Notes under the pieces: model-generated
Told to the model about the DNA's origin: nothing
The model's input: the letters and a program-made list of their open reading frames with translations, nothing else
Database searches by the model: none
From: Rosa chinensis
Lineage: Eukaryota > Streptophyta > Magnoliopsida > Rosales > Rosaceae
Direction: 5' to 3'
Assembly (NCBI RefSeq): GCF_002994745.2
Contig: NC_037094.1
Coordinates: forward strand, 6,928,001 to 6,992,000
DNA length: 64,000 bases
In this document: piece after piece, positions 11,996-21,604 of the stretch
How the letters are laid out: every line of letters begins with the position of its first letter
How positions within the stretch are numbered: the stretch's first letter is position 1
Position numbers and translations under genes: made by a program

Positions 11996-12654
11996 ATGTG
12001 ACCAACTCTTGCCAAGGAATTCATTAACTACAATTGCATTCTGCCCATACATCAAAGGTGATATCCAGTAGCCCCATATCCACCATTTCTTTATATTTTC
12101 TGTGGAGTCAACCAAAAAAATTGAGAAACATGGAATTAATTGATACAGAAATTTAGTTACCAGACGTCAAGTATCTTTACTTAGATTTTTACCTCTTGAC
12201 AGGACAAAGCCCCCCAAAGCGAAAAGCATGACTAGTGTAAATGAGCCAAATGTATTAGCAATAGTCAAGCTTCTACCTACTCCAGCAATGAATCGGAAAT
12301 ATCCAGTTGATTCATGAGTAGGAGGAGAAGGTATTTACCTAAACAATCTGCATTACACGTTCATGACAGTATATGATTTGGGGTCAGAACCAACATGAAA
12401 ACAAATGTTCAGGAGAAAGTGATCAACAATTTTGCTTCTAGTATGTTACTTTTACCTTCCAACATTTGGATCAAAGCCAATGACATAATAGGTGATAAAT
12501 ACCCAAACACCAACTTCAACACAGGTGAGAGGGATCTTGAGGAGCCATGCCGGAAGTGCATATGCCCATGGTGGAAAGAAGAGCAGCTTTCTGTGCTTAT
12601 AAAACACTGGAAGCTTGGCTATAGTCATCGAAAGTTCTGCCATTCGATTGAACA
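11996..12654 (-). pseudogene. Captured ABCG/PDR transporter exons (first membrane domain)
   Basis: Three minus-strand exons spell the first transmembrane domain of a full-size ABCG (pleiotropic drug resistance) transporter. Exon 12654-12456 reads MAELSMTIAKLPVFYKHRK and ends FDPNVGR at a GT donor. Exon 12338-12193 gives LLLLLMNQ, then (after a small frame-breaking loss) FRFIAGVGR and NTFGSFTLVMLFALGGFVLS. Exon 12099-11996 gives IKKWWIWGYWISPLMYGQNA and EFLGKSWSH. Family members export compounds at the plasma membrane. Nucleotide-binding domains are absent and the frame is broken, so this is a gene fragment within CACTA-1. The donor of the last exon abuts the solo LTR. Confidence 0.8.
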
Positions 12655-12756
12655 TGTAGATATCCGATGGCTCTTCTGAAGAAATCCAATCATCAATATC
12701 AAGGTTTTCATCCGGAACTCTTCCAGCAACATTCCAAGTGCTTATTGTCAGCCTAC
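12655..12756 (-). pseudogene. Captured inositol polyphosphate 5-phosphatase exon, fused in frame to the ABCG exon
   Basis: After a CAG acceptor at 12757-12759 the minus strand reads RLTISTWNVAGRVP, then DIDDWISSEEPSDIY. This matches the start of the catalytic domain of plant type I inositol polyphosphate 5-phosphatases (TWNVAGR motif). It runs without a stop or splice site into MFNRMAELSMTIAK of the ABCG exon, so one exon now encodes a hybrid. The normal continuation (a GFQE-type motif) is replaced at the junction near 12654. Confidence 0.7.
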
Positions 12757-14692
12757 CTGAAACAATGTGCCCCAGGAAATTCCATTAAGAACCAAACTGG
12801 TGCTACTTCTAGGCCTAGCATTGCAGGAGGTAGAAAAACATAGACAAACCTCACATCCCTTGTGTTTATGTTCTAAGCACGAGTAGTTTCTAATTTTCCT
12901 CTCCTATGTCTTAACTGATAGCCAAAAGAAGGCGGATCTGAACCAATAAATATCATATTTATGTACATTATTAGACAAGAAGAATGTAAAAGCACTCCAC
13001 AATATGGTAGAACAAGCAGCTAAATTTTTAAAATTCCCAAGTGGTTTCCTTTTCAAGGAACCCCATCATTTTTAAGGTTCAAGGTTGCAACAATGATATC
13101 ACCTTGTAGCCCCCCAAATAAAATAAAAAAAAACTAATTGCTTTATCATACAATAGAAATATTGGATTATAGCACACATTGAACATCTAGAAATGGTTAT
13201 TTGAGATCTGATTTGTAAAGTAAAACTGTGCAGCAGAAATGCTAATACACAAAGCCAAATTTGTCGTGATATAAATCTTTCATACGAACTCCAAATGGAG
13301 GCAGGCTGGATTCATATGAAAGGTGGGAATGCCTACTTTTGAAGTACTAGTTTCTTGAAGCAAGATTGTACATAAAAAGATACTAAAAGAAAAAGAAAGA
13401 ACATGACAGTGATACTGTTTTCAGAAATTCCTGCAACAGACCTGTAACTTTGAAAAATCATAACTAATTATAGAAAAATCTTTTTTAGGAGATTCCAAGT
13501 CTCAAATACTCTTTGACAAGTCCACTACAAATTCTCAGAAGAAAATAACTTCAAATTATTAACATAAAATTACAGTTTTACAGAAACAGGTCGCTGGGTC
13601 TGGAAACTGTAGTTTCTTAAATAATTTATACAAGTGTTAGTCCAATTTGATAAGTACATCCAAACTCATATATAGTTTAAGGTTAGATCTGAAAAAAGAA
13701 AACAACAATGAAATTCACACAGAAACCATAAAAGGTAAATCAGATATATAACTAAATTAACAACGAAAATAAATAGAAAGTAACTAATCCTCTGTAATCT
13801 ATTCTATAACAACTACTTGCAGGTAACTTTCAATACATATAAACCGAAACTTGTGACATGTTATGTTTTGATCTTGTTCCACATACCTGTAGTGCACTCC
13901 GAAGCCCTGGGAGGCTTTAAGGACAATGAATCAGAGCAAAATGCACCTCCACTGGACTCATGGTTCAAGACTAATGTCGAAAGCATTCGACAAGCACAAA
14001 ACACTGATCCACCCTACATTGGAAGTTATATATACAAGAAAAAAAAGCATCAACATAAATCAGCAGCACCCATGAATAAATAACATTCTACATCATTGAT
14101 CTGATTATTACAATATAAACTAGTATAAGAAACTTAGAAACCTTGAAATTTAATGCTAGAAATACCTTGGAAACATGGCCTGATGCTAAACCAGAACCAA
14201 ATGAACGTACGATTCTTCTGGAAATGAACAAAGCCATACTCCACAACAACCTAGAATCAGTTAAGCAGATTACAGAGGATTTAACATGAACACAGAACAA
14301 TGCATAAGAAAAAAAAAAGATCAGAATTCATAAAGCTATAATCTTTAAACCAAAACTTACAATGGCTAAACCAAACTAACCACAGGCCTGCAAGAAACAA
14401 ACCCCCAAATCAGATTACATAACCAAAAAAAAGAAAAAGAAAAAGAAAAAGAAAAAAGGTTTTGGTAAAGTGGGTAATAGCAGTTGATACCCAGCAAGAA
14501 CATCGAAGTTTTTAAGGAGAACTTTGAGGAAACTTCCAGCACCAGATCCCATCTCCGGTTTCTGAATGTCGGTAACTGAGAACTGAAACTGAAGGTTCTT
14601 TGCCTTCTTTTAGTCCTCCGAGATCCGAGATCAGAGAGAGAGAGAGAGCTTGCTCGTGGAGGTGATGGTGCCGGCAAGGGGGTGGAGGCGGT

Positions 14693-14733
<41 letters not shown>

Positions 14734-14930
14734 GCGGGAGTGAGCGGTGGTGGCTGTGGAAAGAGAGTGGGAGAGGAAGGAGGAGAGGGCTAGGGTTCGG
14801 GGAATAAGAGGAGAGAAAGTGAGTTGGAAAAATATTAAGTGTGGGGAATGAAAATTTTGTTCCCCGCGTTCCCGAAAAGTTTTAACTTAGTATTTCCGCG
14901 TTTTTGAAAATTTTAAAATGAAAATATAGA
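12757..14930. other. CACTA-1 right interior, unidentified captured sequence
   Basis: AT-rich intron-like sequence runs from 12757 to 13870. Around 13885-14020 is an open plus-strand stretch (SEALGGFKDNESEQNAPPLD) that I cannot assign. At 14430-14800 there is a purine-rich leader-like region with AAAAAG and GAGAGA runs and a GGGCTAGGGTTCGGGG passage, resembling a captured 5' untranslated region on the minus strand. Confidence 0.35.
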
Positions 14931-15200
14931 CATCGGTCAACAGTAAAAATCGATGTCAGTAATATGCATAGAAATCGGTATTTGAGGAATCGATGTTAAT
15001 GACATTTTTTTACATCGCGTGAATTCCTCACCGATGTAATTGTCGTGATGTCTAAGGCCAAAATTCTAGTAGTGTACCATGATAAAATAATCTGGGGTTC
15101 ACATCCAAAACCAATTGGCAATAGATGGAGTGGCCCAAACCCTTATAAACTCATAGGCAATGTCTCATTTTTCTCATGTGGGATGTATATATTCTCAACA

Positions 15201-15388
15201 GTAGAAGGTCCTAGTCTGGAACCCCCAAGTCTGGCCTTCGAATCCCCATGAGGCTTTGGTGGCCAGCTAATGGGTGCTTAATGCCCCGTGGCTTTCGGAA
15301 GGGATTAGTCCGGCACTACTGGGATACCCCCCGAAGGGTGTGTGTGTTGCTAACTTTCTAACGCTAATCTCCTCTAATTAAAAAAAAA
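15201..15388 (+). mobile_element. SINE, right part with poly(A) tail
   Basis: Contains TGGCCTTCGAATCCCC, a good RNA polymerase III box B (GGTTCGAATCC-like), ends in a run of A residues at 15380-15388 and is followed by the right target-site duplication. Together with 7402-7423 the element is about 210 bp, a normal size for a tRNA-derived plant SINE. It is not a tRNA gene: no cloverleaf can be closed around box B. Confidence 0.65.
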
Positions 15389-15662
15389 GTATTATAAAGA
15401 AAAGGGTAAAGAAAATTCTTTTGGGATATTTACAAATTACAATAGTTTATCAAAAAATTACAACGTAGGTTGAATATGATTAAAACAATAGAAAATTACA
15501 CACAAGTGTCATTCCGAAACTTTAATTAGTCATAAGGCCACTTAATCTTTTTTGTATACATAAGGCCATTTAGGGCTTAAACTATTTTCAACCATGACAA
15601 TTATACCCCTTCACCAATATGAGAAGAAATTTTTCTGATCTCTCACTTCGGTGATTTAGATC

Positions 15663-15665
<3 letters not shown>

Positions 15666-15737
<72 letters not shown>
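15666..15737 (+). repeat. (CT)n microsatellite, about 36 units
   Basis: An unbroken CT run inside MULE-like copy A. Copy B has a GA run (53358-53386) at the equivalent place on the other strand, so the microsatellite belongs to the element. Confidence 0.95.
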
Positions 15738-15740
<3 letters not shown>

Positions 15741-17089
15741 CCCAAATTGAGCCATAGATCGAATCTGTCTTCACCAATGCTCACCGGATCTCATTTCCCG
15801 AGCCATAGATTGAATCTATCTTCACTAATGCTCACCGGATCTCGTTTCCCGGCACTCTCGATATGTCGGAACTGAATTCAAGTGAGGACTCGACTCTCAG
15901 CCTCGTCAACGTCACCGCCATTTAGGTTTTGACACCTTACTCATCGAGCTTCGGACAGTTTCGGAGTGGCTACGATAAGGTCATATTCGGGAGGAGATGC
16001 CAGTGGAATCTCAATCTGAGTTTTGGTTCAAATCAATCAAGAGCTATTGTGTCTCGTAAGCCTCTGTCTCTCTCTCTTGAATGATCATGTTTTTAGTGCA
16101 ATTTGTGTGTTTGGAGTTATTTGATTTGCAACTGTTTAGGATGATTCACTTAGATTGGTGGTGGAATTTAGGGGATTTTGATTTTCTAGGGTTTTGAATT
16201 TTTTGATCGGATTAAGAGAATGCCCATGGATATTGTATCATGTAATAGTCATGAATAGAGAATGCAAGAGTTCTCAATTAAGAGAAGCTGGTGGTGCAAT
16301 GGCTTCTCGAATATGAATATTGTATAGATAGGAATGGATCAGTAATATAATCCTGAATAAATGTCGAGTAGTTGGTGCAGATACTAATAAAATACCAATG
16401 AATAAGAATGAATGATATTAGGAAGACATTAATAATAGGCTGGGCAACTACTTGATTAAGCTTAGCATTTGATACAATATTCATATAGTTAGAATTTTAA
16501 TCTGCGTTCTTTCTGTTAGTTTCTCATGGTGATTTGGGCATATTGTGCAGGCTAATTACAGGAGCATCAATGGACCCAGGGAGGAGATTGAAGCTCGCAA
16601 AATATGGATGATCCACTCTTGCAGCTCCTTATTGTGATGTGAAGCTAACAGTGAACCTTCGCTCTCTGTTTCTCTTCACTTTTTCAATCTTTTGGCCAAG
16701 TTGTACATGTGATTGAATCAGAGTTTCATTTAGCTGAATCTGAGCATAACCAAAGCTTTGTTTGGCTGATTTTGTGCCTAATCCAAGTTATGTGCCTATG
16801 TTTGTTCTGTTTGACTGATTTCTACGTTTAAGTTCTGTACCTATTCATTATTACACAGTGATAATAGCTTTTCTATATCTATGTTAGTATCTTTTCAAGC
16901 TAATGTCAGTATCTTCTGTTTTCATTTTAATGGATTTCAAGTCAATAGCTCTCTATAACTATTATAGTGATTTTTCAACACAGTCATAGTAGCTTTGTAT
17001 GTCTATGTTGGTATATTTTCAAGCTGATGTCAGAAGCTGGTGTCAAGCATGATTCTCAATGAAATTCAATTTTCTTTTTGTTGTGATTT

Positions 17090-17850
17090 CGTATCAGAGT
17101 AGCTTTTGTTGCTTGTGATAGTAGTTTTTGTTGCAAGCCTTCGACATTCTAAATTTATAGTTGTTTTAATGTTTCATAGTAGTTTTTGTGTTGGTTGGTA
17201 ATAGCTTTTTCAGTCGGTGATAGTAGTTTTGTTAGTCCCTGGTAGTATTTTTTCAATCTTGCGAATAGATTTTGTTTTGCGTGGTAGTAGTTTTTGGTGT
17301 TGCTGTGAGTAACTTTTAGTGATGGTTAAAGTAGTTTTTGATGTTGGTAAGAGTAGTTTTTGTTGATATTGGCGAGAGTAGTTTTTGTTGCTGGTGACAG
17401 TAGTTTTTGTTTCTGGTGACAGTAGTTTTTGTTGCTGGTGATTGTAACTTTTGTTTCTGATGTTGGTGAAGCAGTTTTTGTTGTTGGTGGGAGTAGCATT
17501 TAGTGTTGCTGAGAGTAGTTTTTGTTGCTGGTGACAGTAATTTTTGTTGCTGATGACAGTAGTTTTTGTGACCTCGCCGAAGGACTCATCAGAGTAGCTT
17601 TTGTTGTTGGTGACAGCAATATTTGTTGTTGGTGGGAGTAGCTTTTAGTGTTGGTGATAGCAGCTTTTGTGACCTCACATAAGATTGCCGGAACTTTCAT
17701 CAGAGTAGCTTTTGTTGCTAGTGACAGTAGCTCTTATGACCTTGCCGGAGGTTGCTGAAAATCTCATCCAAGTAGCTTTTTTTGCTTGCGACAGTAGCTT
17801 TTGTTGCTGGTGACAATAGCTTTTGTAGTAGTCGGAGACTCGCCGGAGTT
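17090..17850 (+). repeat. AGTAGCTTTTGTTGCTGGTGA minisatellite
   Basis: About 25 or more degenerate units, mostly 21-30 bases, built from AGTAG(C/T)TTTTGTTG and CTGGTGACAGT-type words. The density rises toward the right end of the element. The pattern has no conserved frame, since units vary in length and contain stops. The reverse complement of the same array is at 50500-50900. Confidence 0.8.
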
Positions 17851-18069
17851 GGCTGGAGATCCGCCGGAGTTGACTAGAGACCTCGCCAGAGAGAAGAGAG
17901 AGAATGATTGTTGACTTTTTACTCTAGTGGCATTTCTATAAATATGTTAGTTTTTATATCTAAAATATAACACCATTTTTAATCTAGTGGCCTTATGAGG
18001 GAAAAAACTAGTTGGTGGCCTTATGGCTAAAAAAACATTCAAAAATGCACTTAAATGTAATTAACCCTC

Positions 18070-18376
18070 AAAACAAACACAATTATCCTTGTAATCAAAA
18101 ACAAGATTAATTGGTCGGCTAACATATATACTCTCTCGCAATGTATGTTTGAACTCAATGAAGCGAAATTTTGTTTTCAACAACTTAATTTCTTTAGTAC
18201 GTTCCATTGTTTTTGTACGTGAAACACAAGCATTGAATTCAACCATTCAAATATAGGAGATGAAACTACCATTCAAGAGAAATTCATCACGAATGCAAAT
18301 AGAAATGGAGAAGCAGGGGCTAACTTTGAGGTTTCTGGTGCTCGAGGCGAGTCATAGAATGAGGCTCGTGACGTTC

Positions 18377-18405
<29 letters not shown>
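18070..18405. other. Short spacer with TA microsatellite
   Basis: No gene is seen. A TA run begins at about 18376 and leads into the foldback element. Confidence 0.5.
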
Positions 18406-18409
<4 letters not shown>

Positions 18410-18784
18410 CTATACAGATTTTATCCAGAGCGAGGTTAGAGTTTAATGTCACTTTTTGGTCTCATATCCACATCTCGACCGTTCAGTTTTTAGGTACTAA
18501 TGTATAGATCATCTATGAAAAATTTCAGCAAAATTGATGATCTTTAAGGTATCTAACTCACTTAAACCAGTGGACGAACTGAATCTGTCCAACCTAAACC
18601 GTACTAGATTTACGGCAGTTATCAATGCCTTAACCACCATCAATTTGGTTGAAATTTTGCAGAGATGATCTATACATTAGTAGCTAAAAACAAAACGGTC
18701 GAGATGTGGAAATGTGACCAAAAAGTGACCCTAAACTCTAACCTTGCTATGAAATTTCAGAGCGAGGCATCGCTCTAGATAGGA

Positions 18785-18793
<9 letters not shown>
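18406..18793. mobile_element. Foldback MITE with long inverted arms
   Basis: The left arm (ACAGATTTTATCCAGAGCGA, GTCACTTTTTGGTC, CACATCTCGACCGTT, CTAATGTATAGATCATCT) is repeated as reverse complement in the right arm. The arms are roughly 170-190 bases with indels, so the element can fold into one large hairpin. It is flanked on both sides by TA runs (18376-18409, 18788-18831). It is non-coding, and superfamily assignment is not possible. Confidence 0.75.
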
Positions 18794-18831
<38 letters not shown>

Positions 18832-18834
<3 letters not shown>

Positions 18835-19263
18835 CATATTTTTTAGTGATTATTTAGTTTTTTAAGACTCACTATGAGAACAATTAAAAATCATATAGTG
18901 CAATAAAGTAATTCCATCAAAGTATTTGCAAAACCTTACATTTAAAGACAGAGTAATAAGAGAAAATTGTATATCGAACTCAAGATGTTAACAACGAGAT
19001 CAAATCTGAAATTATATAAATGTAATATAGCAATACTTGCTGAGTTGGTACGAATGCTTGAAAAGTTTAGACTTCCAAGACTTCGATGGTGAGAAAAGTT
19101 CATATACTTACTTATAGTCTTTCTGAAAGACCAGGCTGTCTACTTTAAAACTAATACTTGAGTTGGGTTTGTCTTTTACTTATACAATTATTGTTTAATT
19201 ATCCCATGCAGTGGAAACTGATCTATGTAGTAGACTAGTAGTACATTAGTATTTCTATCTATC
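18832..19263. other. AT-rich spacer, nothing recognised
   Basis: Only low-complexity, AT-rich sequence with no supportable feature. Confidence 0.5.
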
Positions 19264-20488
19264 AAAGTTTATATATAGAATATTATATATAAAAATGGGG
19301 CTTTGGGGAAACCTAAACCCTAGCCCTCAGCCATGGCGGTCGGTATTGGTCTCCCTTCTACATCATCTGCTGATGACACTCAAGAGCCGATCTTGTGCAG
19401 CGACCACCCGACTTAGCCTTAGGTTATTCATCACCTCTTCGTGCCGGAAGGAAATAGTTGATGGGAGGGATATGGATCGGTGCTCCGATCCGATCAGACT
19501 CAATGCTGATTGGGCAGAAGAATGGCCATGTCAGATTAGGCCGAGGCGAGGCCGGCTCAAGTCTGGGCTGTACACAGTTGGGAATGACTAGCGCATGAAG
19601 CCAAGAAGCCAAGAGATGAGAGGCTCTGTTTGGCAGACGAGCAACCTCTGGACCTAGATCAAAGCGGTAAAATTTCGATTGACGGCGATGCAGGCCTTTA
19701 TGCTCCAATCTGTGGAAGTGGCGGAGATAGTTGTCGTGCACCATGAAGTGTACCAGGCTTTGGAGAAAGCATAGCACGCCAGTGGAGTGACTGGATTTGA
19801 GATGATGGTGGAGGCTGCATATGCTGCCCAGATTGGAAAAGGAGTGGTAGCTGCGGCACCTGCCGTGATTGGCAAAGTAGCGGCAAGCCCAAATCATCTA
19901 AGGGGCCCAAATGGATTGGTTGGCCCAAATTAGTTTGGGTGCCCAAATCATTTTGGACGCCCAAAAGGATTTGGTGGCCCAAATCCGTTTTGAGGCTAAA
20001 ATCAAATGGACCTGGAGTGTTCAAACCTGTTCTGAGTACCTGTTGGAATTGGGCTCTTTGATGGACCATGCGAAGGGGCTATGTTTCTTCAGGGTTTCGT
20101 ATTTAGGATCCCGGAGGATCATTATGTTGCAGTTGGAGGCTCATGATAAGGGCAAAGGAAAGCTTTAGGTTTTCCTGGTCTTCTTACTTATTACTAGAAA
20201 TTTGGTCTTCTACTACTTTCATCTTAGTTTTCTCTAGTTGTACATCAATTGAGGTCTCTAGGCGACTAGGTTTACTATTCAAAGAGAGGTTAGTAATGAG
20301 GATTTGTTTTCCTGTAGTTATGCTCAATAAGTGAGCGTATGTGTTAACAGTGAGGGTCACCTGTCCTTTACTTGATAGATTGGGTCATTTATGATTTTGG
20401 TGTGAGACAGCATCTGATATACGTGCCTTCTGGCCATGGATAAGTTAATGAAATTATCTATTCTTCAAAAAAAAGTTTATATATAGAA
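19264..20488 (+). repeat. 17-bp TSD pair flanking the non-LTR element
   Basis: AAAGTTTATATATAGAA occurs at 19264-19280 and 20472-20488. The right copy follows the A-rich tail. Exact identity suggests a recent insertion. Confidence 0.8.
19281..20474 (+). mobile_element. Short non-LTR retroelement (LINE-derived), 1.2 kb
   Basis: Bounded by an exact 17-bp target-site duplication and ending in TATTCTTCAAAAAAAA. The 3' part (TTTTGGTGTGAGACAGCATC, ATGGATAAGTTAATGAAATT) has the look of a plant L1 3' untranslated region. It encodes no reverse transcriptase or endonuclease. The 5' part has overlapping open frames on both strands (157 and 123 codons minus, 98 codons plus) that I cannot assign and that may be composition effects of GC-rich gag-like sequence. 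Confidence 0.65.
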
Positions 20489-21373
20489 ACTCACAAATTT
20501 TGGGGCCCTAGACGGGGAGCCTATTAAGCCTACCCCAAGGCCGGCTCTATGGAGAAGTAAATCTTTTCCTTTGGTGCAAGTCTTAATCAATTATCAATTT
20601 CCGTGTTCAATTTCAAGTAGTACTATAGGCAACAACAGTGGCATATCTAAATGAACACTACAGCAAAATTGGTCTTTTACGACACACAATGTGCGCCGTA
20701 AAAGACAACTTTACCGCATCAAGAAGCATGTCGTAAAAGACAAATTTCTCTCGGAGCACACAAAATGTGCGTCGTAAAAAACATTTTTTATGCGTTGTAA
20801 AACACTATTTTGTGCACCGTGAAAGATGTTTTATAACTTTGATTGTGTGCCGTAAAATGCCATTTTGCGTGTCGTAAAATGTCATTTTGGGTGTTGTAAA
20901 AGATGTCTTCATTCACTCTTCTAATAGACAATACTTTCAATTAAACCTTTTCATTCAAGCATAGTAAAGAAACGCACTGATGTAGGTAAATCATATCAAT
21001 TAAATAACTTCATATTACAAAATCATAGTATAACTGGTTTTCAAATATAGAGCATGCTAGCTAGATTAGAATTGTCTACAGATTGATTACATAAGTATTT
21101 GAAGGAGGTAATTATAGCTTGATATGGTGCCACTTGTCAACCATTTTCCATAAAGAAGTCGTACATCATACAGCCTACAAAGACAAGCAATGACAGGCAT
21201 TAGTGAAGTTGGCCCTTCAATCAATCCAAAAGAATAATCCGTAAAAGTCAAAACAAATAACCCCAATTTCAAGGTGCATTTAGAAGATACAAGACTTTAA
21301 TCCACATGAACAACTCTCTAACTTCCCCACGGAAAATTCTACAATGTGTTAACGTATGACATGCATACAATTG

Positions 21374-21538
21374 CCTTAAAAGTAGTAAAATGAGTCCTCA
21401 AAATAGTAATATTAGTCCTTAAAGTAGTAACATGAGTTTTTTAAGTGGTAAATTTTCTTAGTTACCACATGAGTCCTCAAAATAGTAATATTAGTCCTCA
21501 AAGTGGTAACATGAGTCCTTAAAGGGGTAAAAATAGTT
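21374..21538 (+). repeat. 21-bp tandem repeat
   Basis: About seven degenerate units of the type AATAGTAATATTAGTCCTTAA, with a small inverted interruption near 21445-21465. Confidence 0.65.
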
Positions 21539-21572
21539 GATGTATGAGAAATATTAACATACTATAGCTTTA

Positions 21573-21604
21573 CCCCCCCCCCCCCCCCCCCCCACACACA
21601 CACA
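21573..21604 (+). repeat. Poly(C)21 followed by (CA)n
   Basis: A run of 21 C residues passes directly into CACACACACA and then TATATATA. A homopolymer of this length is prone to sequencing error, so its exact length is uncertain. Confidence 0.85.

Larger units (their letters stand above)
8572..15074. mobile_element. CACTA-1 transposon, 6.5 kb, carrying gene fragments
   Basis: Left end CACTACTAGGATTTTTGCC and right end (reverse) CACTACTAGAATTTTGGCC form matching inverted repeats, and TAC flanks both sides (8569-8571, 15075-15077). Subterminal regions are full of ACATCGG/CCGATGT-type words. It is inserted exactly within the TRIM primer-binding site. No transposase coding was seen; inside are a gypsy solo LTR and exons of ABCG and 5-phosphatase genes on the minus strand, so it is a non-autonomous, gene-carrying CACTA. 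Confidence 0.85.
7424..15200 (-). mobile_element. TRIM retrotransposon (357 bp), interrupted twice
   Basis: After removing two insertions the element is LTR (123 bp: 7424-7491 plus 8406-8460), an internal segment of about 113 bp (8461-8571 plus 15078-15079) and LTR (121 bp: 15080-15200). On the minus strand each LTR starts TGTTGAGAATATATACATC. The right LTR ends TTATCA and is followed by the primer site TGGTATCAGAGCC; the left LTR ends TTATGA. A purine-rich GCGGAGGCG lies before the 3' LTR. It has no coding capacity, as in TRIMs. The flanking five bases (TGGCA and GTAGA) do not match, so a target-site duplication is not visible. Confidence 0.8.
7387..15403 (+). repeat. 15-bp (up to 19-bp) TSD of the split SINE
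   Basis: GTATTATAAAGAAAA occurs at 7387-7401 and again at 15389-15403, the second copy directly after a poly(A) run. The two copies flank everything between and are best read as the target-site duplication of one SINE insertion that was later split by other elements. With adjoining A residues the match extends to 19 bases. Confidence 0.7.
15491..18069 (+). mobile_element. MULE-like non-autonomous element, copy A (2.6 kb)
   Basis: The left end (GAAAATTACACACAAGTGTC...CATAAGGCCAC) and the reverse of the right end (GAGGGTTAATTACATTTAAG...CATAAGGCCACC) are imperfect terminal inverted repeats of about 50 bp. The nine flanking bases match at seven positions (AAAACAATA, AAAACAAAC), which fits Mutator-like target duplications. 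The interior has a long CT run near the left end and an AGTAGCTTTTGTTGCTGGTG-type minisatellite toward the right end. No transposase was seen. Copy B (50231-53631) is the same family in the opposite orientation. Confidence 0.65.

Noticed and set aside
7419..15205. TRIM target-site duplication
   Set aside because: The adjoining pentamers TGGCA and GTAGA differ, so no duplication is claimed even though LTRs and primer site are clear.
15201..15388. Possible tRNA gene because of the TTCGAATCC box
   Set aside because: No acceptor stem or cloverleaf closes around it, and the segment ends in poly(A) with a target duplication; it is a SINE.
17500..17700. Minus-strand frame of 66 codons with repeated SYSHQQQ-like residues
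   Set aside because: Open frame produced by the AGCTTTTG minisatellite; repeat units change length and frame, so a repeat protein is not supported.
19424..20069. Overlapping minus-strand frames of 157 and 123 codons
   Set aside because: They run opposite to the non-LTR element that contains them and match no family; repeated PDLG words reflect GCCCAAAT repeats in the DNA.
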